Source of the DNA: Auxenochlorella pyrenoidosa
Lineage: Eukaryota; Chlorophyta; Trebouxiophyceae; Chlorellales; Chlorellaceae
Assembly (NCBI GenBank): GCA_001430745.1
Contig: KQ481993.1
Coordinates: forward strand, 69,693-88,587
Length of the DNA stretch: 18,895 nt
Direction of reading: 5' to 3'
The notes under the pieces are model-generated. The model was not told the origin of the DNA. It saw nothing but the letters and a program-made list of their open reading frames with translations, and made no database searches. This document shows positions 10,020 to 16,867 of the stretch, one piece after another (position 1 is the stretch's first letter; the number at the start of each line of letters is the position of its first letter). Both the position numbers and the translations under genes were made by a program.

Positions 10020-13000
10020 ATGGCTGCTGTTGGCGGCCATGCTCGCATGGCCCTGCTGGCCGTGACGCTGCTGGCTGCATCGGTGAGCGCTGCCCCGACA
10101 GGCGCCGACCTGGCGCGTGAGATCATCTATGCCCCCACCAACGCGGGCCTGAAGCCGCAGCGCCTGCAAACCTTTGGGCGGACGCACTACTTTCAGCTCG
10201 CCGACAACCCGCGGGGCACGCTGGTGGGTGGCACCCACGGCATTCAGCATCACATGCTGCAGGCGCTCCTGCGCCCCCATGCTCCTGCTTCGCCAAACCT
10301 CGCTTTTTCAACGATATTGTCGTCGGTTGCACAGCGCCGGAGCGAGCTCACAACATACTGGGGTCTCTCCTGGGTGTGCTGCCCAGGTCACCTTTCATGG
10401 TTGCGGCCGAGCAGCGAGGGCATTCTTCCCTTACGACCCCGACAACTGTGCAGAATGCCTAGGTGAGCGAGCTGCCTCTCCGTTGCAGGGGCCGCACCCG
10501 CCGACTCGAGGCGGTGCATCACCTGGCATGCAGCGCACTGCTGGGCAGGCCTGGGGCCCTGCTGCCACCCGGCACCGTTAGGCCGATCCCCATGAGCTTG
10601 CCAAGCATGCCACGTCCACTCCACACAGCAGGCATGCAGTGGCAGCAGCTGCCCCCCCTTTTTGGCCCGCTCTTGCACCCACCATGCCGCACCGAGGCCC
10701 GTCCCCTCCCTGCCCAGGCTTCCCGGAGCATGTGGCCCACACCAAGCAGGCGCTGGCCGCCGGCTACAATCTGCTAGCCATGGAGCCGCAGGACAGCCGC
10801 CACCTGTGCTGGAGCTCCTCGAAGCAGGGATACTACAAGGACGACCGACCCAAGGTTGGGCGAGAGTATTCAACACTTATAAAAAAAGTAACAACAATTC
10901 AGCCATGCCCCTTGCTGGGTGTGGGGGCACCGCGCTGGCAGTGCCTCTTGCTGGGAGCGGGGGCGCCGCGCTGGCTATGCCTCTTGCTGGGAGCGGGGGC
11001 GCCGCGCTCCACCTGCTCGTTAGCGCACGTCCCTGGTCTGTAACCTTCCAGATGGCAAGCCCGGGCAAGCCTCCTGCCCCGGCCTGCCCGGGTCCGGCCG
11101 ATCTTCCCCCCCACCCCACACCCCACCCCACGCTCCCTGCACCCCTGCAGGTAGCGGCCACCATTACCCAGTTCCTTACAGAGCCGGCCTCACCCACCCC
11201 ACCCTCCCTGCCCCCCCGCAGGTGGCGGCCACCATCACCCAGTTCCTTACAGAGCACGGCCTCACCCGCCTGCCCGTCTACCTGCTGGGCACCTCGAGCG
11301 GCGGTACCATGGCTCTGAAGCTCATGCAGACGCTGGAGGAGGCGGCCAGGAAGGCCGGGGTGGATCTGAGGAAGCAGCCACAGGAGGGCGACCCCTTTGT
11401 GCTGCGCATCGCTGGCATCATCTCGGGTGGGCGGCGGGCAGTGGGGTCCAGGGCCGAGGGCCGCGTGTGTGCAGGGGAGCCTGCCTTTGCGTTTCAAAAG
11501 ATGCCGGAGAGCGCGGCGGCTGGCAGCGCTTAAGGTGGGTGGCCAACAGGGGCGGGTGAGGTGGGCGTGGGCGTGGGCGTGGGCCACGCAGAGGGTCAGG
11601 AGAGAAGCTGGGCGCAGGTTCGGCTGCAGCGCTGGCCACCGAGCAGCACGGTGCTTGCAGCTGTAGCTGCAGCGCCCACCGACGAGCAGCGACACGCCCG
11701 CCCACCTGCCGTGTGCCGGAGCTGCGGCGGCCGCTTCACTCGTGCCCGCCCTGCCCTCCGTCATGCTTCCGCAGAGGAGTCGGTCCCCGACCCGCTGCCC
11801 GCCGAGGCTGACGGCGGCGGCCTCAAGTACCCGACCCAGCCCCCCACCATCTTCATCGCCATGGAGCGCGGCAACAGCCTGGGCAACGCGCCGGGAGCAG
11901 TCGACTTTCTGCGCTCCCACGGCGTGCCCTCTGACTTCATCGAGGTGGGGAGGGGGCCCCGAAGGGTGCTGGGGGGCCGGCTGGAGGCGTTGGCAGTCAG
12001 TCCCGGCGCTCGGCGGGAAGGCGGCGCTTACTTGCTTGGGCTGGCCGCCGCGGCGCATGCCCGGCCGCATGCTGCCCCTCTCCGCCGAGCAACGTCAACT
12101 TGCCACTTGGGCTGTATCCCCCATGTGCAACCCTACCTGCCCCTGCCCCTGGCCCGCCCCTCTCCCTTGTCCTTGCGTGCAGTCCCCCATCCGCCAGGTC
12201 GGCCCCACCTTCCTGTCGGACCGCACCCCAGTCATTTCGCCGGAGCAGTCTGCCGCGCTGGTGGGGGCCATGCGGGGCATTGGCATGGTGGATGCCGACG
12301 GCTGGCTGCTGGGCGACCCAGACACCAACAAACCCGCCAGCCTGGTGAGGGGGTTGGTGTGTGGTGTCTGTGTGCTGCCAGTGCAAGCACACCCAGACAC
12401 CAACAAACCCGCCAGTCTGGTGAGGGGGGTGGTGTGTTGCACAGGGCAGCACACGCACACACACTGCCCACCAGGCTGGGCGGCGCGCCACACACCGACC
12501 ATCTCTGGTGGGCAGTGTGTGTTTGTGTGTGTGTGTGCTGCCCTGTGCAAGCAGGCGCAAGCCAAGGGTGCGGTGAGCATGCAGGCCTCGGGCGGTGGTG
12601 GATGGGGCGTCTGCCTGCTCGCTGGGCTCGGCGCCAGCGCCCCAGCCAAACTGGCAGGCAGGCAGAGTGTGTGCGGCGCAGCAGGAGAGGCACAGACTAT
12701 AGTGGGGAGGCAGCTACTGGAGGGCAGCACTCTCGCGCCGGCAGCTGGCAGCTGGCAGCGCAGAGGGCAGAGGGGAAGCGCTCCCGCAGGGAAGCCTCTT
12801 GCGGCAGCAGAACGCCAGGCATGAGCCGCCCGTGCCCGGCCCCTCCCCCGCCTCAACACGCTGCTGTGCGCCTTGTGGGAATGGCGGCCTCGGGTGAAAG
12901 CAGCCAGGCCGCTCCTGACAGGCCGCCCGCCCCCCCCCCACCCCACCCCCACCCCCCGCAGAACACCTCCTCCCCGGCTTACAGGTGGGTGCCGCGGCTG

Positions 13001-13850
13001 CGCGCCGCCCTGCCGTGGCTGCGGCCCAAGAGCCGCACCATGTCCCTGGTGTATCGCACCAGCCTGATCCAGCAGGCGCTGAATGTGGCCTGGGCGCGGC
13101 ACGACGCGGTGGCGGGTGGGTCAGGGGCGCCGGGCGGGCCGGGCGCAGGTTTTGGAGGACTGGCAGCTAGCGGGGGCCGCGCTTGAGGCCTGCTGCCTGC
13201 CTGTTTTGGCCACGCCGACCACCTGAAAGTCTTGTGCCCGGGAAAAGCATCAGCAGTGTGCTAGCCCTTCCTACCCCCCCGCACTCCAGCCTCCCTGCAC
13301 GCTCATTTTGCACTCCCGCCCGCCCTGGGCGCATGCAGACTACCTGACTGTCTGCCTACGCTGGCTAGAGAAGCAAGGGGATGCTGACATCTCCGAGCTG
13401 CTTCAAAAGTATACTGTTCCCGACGGCAACCTGACGGCCCTCACAATCCACGGGCTCGATGGGGCGCCAGGCTCCCACGGCGAGGCCCCAGCAGAGGCGC
13501 CAGCGGCGCCGCCAGAGGGCGGCGCGCCGGCGCCGGCGCCCGGCGCCGCCAGCGCAGCGCCAGCGCCGCAGCCAGTCACTCTGGATGCGCTGGAGGGGCA
13601 GGTGGCCGAGGTGGAGCGCCTGCTGGGACAGCTGGCGGCGGCGGGCGTACCGCTGGACCAGAACGGCGCTGACGTGGCGCCCCTGGCGGCCGTGCAGGCG
13701 GCGCTCCGCCGGGCGGAGGGCAGCGGGCAGCAGGCGGCAGCGGCCTCGATCCAGTCCAACGAGGCCTCCACGCTGGGGGAGGGGCTGCAGGGGTTGCTGG
13801 CTAGGCTGCGGGCGCTGGTGGCGCAACTCCGGGAGCAGAACACATCGTGA
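10020..13850 (+). CDS. Secreted alpha/beta-hydrolase family protein with low-complexity C-terminal extension
   Basis: Exons are 10020-10223, 10387-10462, 10718-10854, 11222-11426, 11775-11944, 12183-12344, 12962-13115 and 13339-13850, in phase, for 539 residues. The N-terminus has a positive segment, the hydrophobic core MALLAVTLLAASVSA and a likely cleavage before APTG, so it enters the secretory pathway. The hydrolase signatures are TLVTFHGCG (residues 68-75, oxyanion-hole loop), NCAECLGFPEHV, and LLGTSSGG with the nucleophile elbow G-T-S-S-G, Ser164. A candidate catalytic His365 sits in WARHDAVADYLTVCLRWLE; the catalytic acid is not assigned. FHGC followed by a Cys-rich block recalls an uncharacterised plant/algal alpha/beta-hydrolase group; the substrate is unknown. 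After about residue 400 the protein is Ala/Pro/Gly-rich, then has a Leu/Ala/Glu heptad-like helix ending REQNTS. The intron 3 donor (GTTGGG) is weak. Introns 3 and 6 hold duplications of adjacent splice sites. An alternative upstream ATG is at 9999. Confidence 0.8.
10904..11011. repeat. 36-bp tandem repeat, three units, in intron 3 of the hydrolase gene
   Basis: The core CTTGCTGGG recurs at 10911, 10947 and 10983, an exact 36-bp period, followed each time by a GGGGGC-C-CGCGCT block. Units 2 and 3 are nearly identical and unit 1 has diverged. The array lies shortly after the exon 3 donor. It is open in more than one frame because the period is a multiple of three, but it is best read as intronic. 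Confidence 0.85.
11141..11277. repeat. 71-bp tandem duplication covering an intron 3' splice site and the start of exon 4
   Basis: The segment with the acceptor and first bases of exon 4 (from 11222, GTGGCGGCCACCATCACCCA and onward) is copied exactly 71 bp upstream at 11151 (GTAGCGGCCACCATTACCCA and onward), each preceded by a C-rich tract and a CAG. The copies agree over about 55 bp with a few substitutions. Because 71 is not a multiple of three, using the upstream acceptor shifts the frame across the true exon and meets a stop. Confidence 0.88.
11561..11584 (+). repeat. Hexanucleotide GTGGGC repeat, four units, in intron 4 of the hydrolase gene
   Basis: Four perfect GTGGGC units sit in the intron between exons 4 and 5. 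Each unit resembles the donor consensus used by this genome (for example GTGGGC at 5226). None of the units is needed for the gene model. Confidence 0.8.
12315..12430. repeat. 75-bp tandem duplication covering the end of exon 6 and its splice donor
   Basis: The exon 6 end, CAGACACCAACAAACCCGCC plus the following codons and GTGAGG donor at 12345, is repeated 75 bp downstream with its own GTGAGG donor at 12420. The two copies are almost identical for about 45 bp. Seventy-five is a multiple of three and the intervening frame is open, so use of the second donor would add 25 residues and keep the downstream frame. Confidence 0.88.
12437..12550. repeat. Imperfect inverted repeat (long hairpin) in intron 6 of the hydrolase gene
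   Basis: The left arm at 12437-12473 (starting TTGCACAGGGCAGCACAC, ending CTGCCCACCA) is the reverse complement of the right arm at 12506-12550 (starting TGGTGGGCAG, ending GCTGCCCTGTGCAA). The right arm has extra TG units that would bulge. The loop is about 32 nt and contains the palindrome GGCGCGCC. The ends pair perfectly for at least 14 bp. The arms carry a CA/TG microsatellite. No target-site duplication or transposase was recognised. Confidence 0.85.
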
Positions 13851-14280
13851 GCGCGTGCAGGGGGTTTACAATGGATGCGGGCATTGGATGGGTTGCTGGT
13901 GGCATTTTACCGCACGTGTGTGGCGCTGCAGGCGTCCAATGGGGCTGATGCCACGTCCTCCCCTGCCCTGCATGCAGGCCTGATTCGTGACGCCGTCTGC
14001 TCTGGCGGGCCCGCGTGCTCATTCCGCCCTTGCCATGTAAACAAGGAATGGACCCACAGATGCAGGCTGGCTAATTCAATTGGGCCATCGGTCGTTCACC
14101 ACCTTCACAGGACAGGACTGTTCGGAAGGTCATGTACGCCGCTCCCCCACTGATTCACGTAGCCCAGCGCCAGCGCTGAGCACGCTGCTGCCCTTTCACT
14201 AGGGTTTCTGTCCACCTCCGGGCGCGCCGATCACCTTCTCCCGCTGCTGACAGGCCCGAACAAACCAGCTGCTGCCAACC
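13851..14280. other. Intergenic region: 3' UTR of the hydrolase gene and upstream region of the EF-hand gene
   Basis: These 430 bp separate two genes on the same strand. No additional gene was recognised. The only defined element is the TGTAA at 14036-14040, listed separately. The segment after it should contain the EF-hand promoter, but no TATA-like site is evident. Confidence 0.55.
14036..14040 (+). promoter_or_regulatory. TGTAA poly(A) signal of the hydrolase gene
   Basis: TGTAA stands 186 nt downstream of the stop at 13850 and about 240 bp before the next start. It matches the green-algal polyadenylation pentamer and gives a reasonable 3' UTR length. Confidence 0.55.
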
Positions 14281-15879
14281 ATGGAGTCTGTGCTGCAAGT
14301 GATGCGCAGAATTTCGGGGCGGGCCTCGGAGCCTGAGCCCGCCAGCCCCGGCAGCGCACGGGAGGCGAAGCACCAGCAGGCGTGGGGAGATGTGTTCGAT
14401 CCTGTGAGTGTCTCTTAGCGGAGGGTGCTCTTGCCCCTCGCATGATCGCACAGAATTGCGCCCGACACACACTCGCTTGCTGAATTGAGCCTAAATAGCG
14501 CTTTGAGCCGCCATGCCGCGCCGCCCAGCGCTCCGACATGCTCCTTGGGGCATCCGCTGCCGGGGCGCCGGCAGGTTTCACACGCTCAGCGCCTCGCCGC
14601 TGCCCCTGCGCCTACACGGTGCAGAACACCAACCCACGCATGAAGAACGTGGGCCGCAGCTACTACGACAGCCCAGACCCCGGCCAGCCGCAGAAGGGCG
14701 TGTGGGGTGAGCTGTTGGCAGGGGGTGGGCTGGGAGCACCCTCTTGCGCTGGCAGCTCCACCTCGATAGGCCAGCTTGCCTTCACAGAAACAACCAGTTG
14801 GCAGGGTCTCCACCTTCTGCTGCCGCACCTCCTTGCTCACGTCATGCTGGTCCCCACTCTCTGGGTTTGTGCGGCTCGCGCCCTGCCCTTTCCCACGCCT
14901 TCCTCTGCCCGCCCAGCTCGCCCGACCCCTGCACGTGGCCAGGCCCTCCCCCGAATACCCCCCCCCCCCCCCCCCCCCTGCAGACTACCACCTGGACGCC
15001 CAAAAGGCGGCGGCCAAGGACATCACAGAGGGCGCCTTCCGAGGCATGGGCGCCTCGGGTGAGCTGCCTGCCACCTTTCCTGCCAAAATTGGTCCGTCCT
15101 ATTTCAGCCCAGTCCAGCAGGCTGGTTGCGGTCTGGGCGCTGGATCCGCACATGTATTGGCCGCGACAGCTGGCAGCAGTGGAGGGCTTGTGGCAAGCGC
15201 TGCTGCCCTGCCGGCTGAACGCTGGCGGGGCGCCCTCCTGCGCTTGCTGCAGGCCTGTGCACGGCAGCATTGCCTGTGCCGCACTCGCTGCAGGCGCACA
15301 GCAGGATGCCTGTGCCCCTTGCTTGACCCTGCCACCCCCTGCAGGCACCGACGACTCCCTGGATGCCGGCCAGCTGCGAAAGATGTTTGATGCAGACCGG
15401 TGAGGCGCGCAGGCCCTGTGCGCTGCGGGTCGTGCCGTCGCGGCGCGGGGGCCAGAGCGCACCTGGCCCAGGGGTTGGCTTGTGTGCACACAGCAGCATT
15501 GCAGCGGGGGCCACAAGTAGCGTCGCAGCGTAGTCTTGCAGCAAGGTGGCCCGACCCTCCTGTGCAGCCCTGTTTCTCCATTGATCTCTATCCGCTTTTG
15601 CTTTGTCCCTGGACTGTGCAGCGTGCAGAAGATCATGGAGGCGGCAGACAAGAACAAGGCAAGCCCCGAGCCGCCCTTAGCGCTCTGCTCCAGTCTGCTG
15701 GTCAGCCTGACCTGAGGTGCTGCCGGCCCGCAGCATGGCACAGCTTGCCCGAGGTGGCAAAGCCCGCTCAGCCCGCTCCACCCAAGTGCCTATGCCAGCC
15801 TGTCCTCCCGTCTCTGCAGGATGGCCGCATCTCTTACAGCGAGTTCTGCGCCATGCTCAGGAAGTACCCCTGCGACTGA
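14281..15879 (+). CDS. Small EF-hand calcium-binding protein (calmodulin/CDPK C-lobe-like)
   Basis: Exons are 14281-14403, 14625-14706, 14984-15058, 15345-15399, 15622-15658 and 15820-15879, in phase, for 143 residues. The start has a good context (CCAACCATGGAG). The first two thirds have conserved-looking but unassigned blocks: QQAWGDVFDP joined to NTNPRMKNVGRSYYDSP, and KGVW joined to DYHLDAQ. The C-terminus is a single canonical EF-hand: helix VQKIMEAA, loop DKNKDGRISYSE (residues 121-132; Asp1, Asn3, Asp5, Gly6, Ile8, Glu12 all present), exiting helix FCAMLRK. The preceding TDDSLDAGQLRKMF looks like the end of a degenerate partner EF-hand. There is no kinase domain, so it is not a complete CDPK. 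Intron 5 uses a GC donor (AAG followed by GCAAGC). The protein is probably a cytosolic calcium sensor; partners are unknown. Confidence 0.75.
14958..14978 (+). repeat. Homopolymer of 21 cytosines just upstream of an exon acceptor
   Basis: An uninterrupted run of 21 C lies immediately before the CTGCAG that ends intron 2 of the EF-hand gene, forming its whole polypyrimidine tract. The exact length may be affected by sequencing error. Confidence 0.9.
15659..15819 (+). other. Apparent GC-AG intron within the EF-hand calcium loop
   Basis: Exon 5 ends AACAAG and is followed by GCAAGC. Exon 6 starts GATGGCCGC after TCTCTGCAG. Joining here restores DKNKDGRISYSE, a perfect EF-hand loop, while no GT donor in a suitable place does so. 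AG followed by GCAAG is the typical consensus for GC-AG introns of the major spliceosome. Confidence 0.8.
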
Positions 15880-16334
15880 GCTGGCGGCCGCCGTTGCCAC
15901 ATGTTTCGTTACAAGAGGAGGAGAAAGAGACCTGCGCCAGCCCTTGGCCCGCTGGCCCGCCTTCCTTTCCGCTTTTGAATAACCCAATCCTCACCAACAC
16001 ATGCCCCGCGGCTGTTCAGGCCATGTTGTTTGTATGTGTTTCATCGAGCGTCAGGCTGGCTGCCATGGACCTCAGGTTGCACCTGATTCACCCATGTGCT
16101 GTCTGTGCGACCTGCTCAGTTTTCCCTCTGTCGTGTCCCTGTGTGTATCCGCCGATCAGCTGGTGTGTTTAATCAGGTTCTGTTTACGATAAAGGGTGTT
16201 GCAAGTCCTCGCTTCCCTGCAAGAGATGAGACGAGGGAGTAAAAAAGGAGCGCTCCGAGGAGTCTTACTGCTCTTGGCACCACTGCCCCCTCAATGCGGG
16301 TTTTCTGTTGCCTCCAGATTGCGAGAAAGGTCGT

Positions 16335-16339
16335 TGTAA
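16335..16339 (+). promoter_or_regulatory. Possible TGTAA poly(A) signal of the EF-hand gene
   Basis: This is the first TGTAA found after the stop at 15879, about 456 nt downstream. The 15880-16334 stretch contains no recognised gene and is AT-richer than the exons, as expected for a long 3' UTR. A five-base match can occur by chance. Confidence 0.4.
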
Positions 16340-16543
16340 ATGCCGCGCATCCATTCAGAATAATGGCAGCAAGCAGGGAGACCCTTCCGCTGTCTGTTGC
16401 AGCACGTGCATGAGCAGCGCTCAGGACTTCAGGCTGCGGCATTAGCAGCATGCACATGCGCGGCAGCGGGCTGCATGCGTCACAATGCCCTTCATGTTTA
16501 CTATGTATTGCCCATCCACGCTGTAGCAGATCATAAACCAGCC

Positions 16544-16867
16544 ATGGGAGAGCAAGGCAAGCGCTGTCTCCAGCCAGTGCGGCTGCCGGCTGCCCAACAA
16601 CTGCCGGGCCGCCTCCTGCCGCCCGCCGCCCAGGGTTCTGCGGCCGACCTGCGGCCCCAGCGGCCGCCTCAGCTGCCTCCAATCGACATACGTCGCAGTC
16701 TGGCGCCGCCCTGGAAGTCAGGAGAGGCCTGCCCCGCCCCATGCGGCGCATTTGTTGCTGCCTCGCTGGACTCGGCACTTGAGGGCCTGCAGGGCCCCCT
16801 CCCGCCACTCTTCCGCGCCTTCCCACACCCTCCCCGCGACCCCCGCGGCTTGAGGAGCGCCATGTGA
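16544..16867 (+). CDS. Weak candidate ORF (hypothetical, Pro/Ala-rich), possibly a first exon
   Basis: The ATG has a strong context (CCAGCCATGGGAG) about 200 bp after the presumed poly(A) signal of the previous gene. It opens a 107-codon frame ending RGLRSAM. A GTGAGG donor overlaps the stop at 16864, so splicing onward is possible, and an acceptor (CTCCGCAG) lies at 16931-16938. The translation has no recognised domain and is Pro/Leu/Ala/Arg-rich, as expected from GC-rich non-coding sequence. This may be no gene at all. Confidence 0.18.
   Translation: MGEQGKRCLQPVRLPAAQQLPGRLLPPAAQGSAADLRPQRPPQLPPIDIRRSLAPPWKSGEACPAPCGAFVAASLDSALEGLQGPLPPLFRAFPHPPRDPRGLRSAM

Noticed and set aside
9551..10126. 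A minus-strand open frame of 191 codons in the divergent intergenic region
   Set aside because: It overlaps the hydrolase start and signal peptide on the opposite strand and shows no recognisable motif.
10662..11318. Repeat protein with 12-residue units (PLAGSGGAAL type)
   Set aside because: The 36-bp array is open in frame, but it sits between a coding donor at 10855 and acceptor at 11221, with poor context and no start or conservation.
10877..12070. A minus-strand open frame of 397 codons
   Set aside because: It runs antisense across several hydrolase exons and repeat-rich introns; its length follows from high GC and repeat periods that are multiples of three.
12437..12550. The inverted repeat as a transposable element (MITE)
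   Set aside because: No target-site duplication or known terminal motif was seen; with one copy in view, only a foldback structure can be claimed.
11561..13186. A plus-strand open frame of 541 codons
   Set aside because: It crosses hydrolase exons 5-7 in a frame that only partly matches them, and reads through introns that clearly carry GT-AG sites and duplications. The spliced model explains conserved sequence better.
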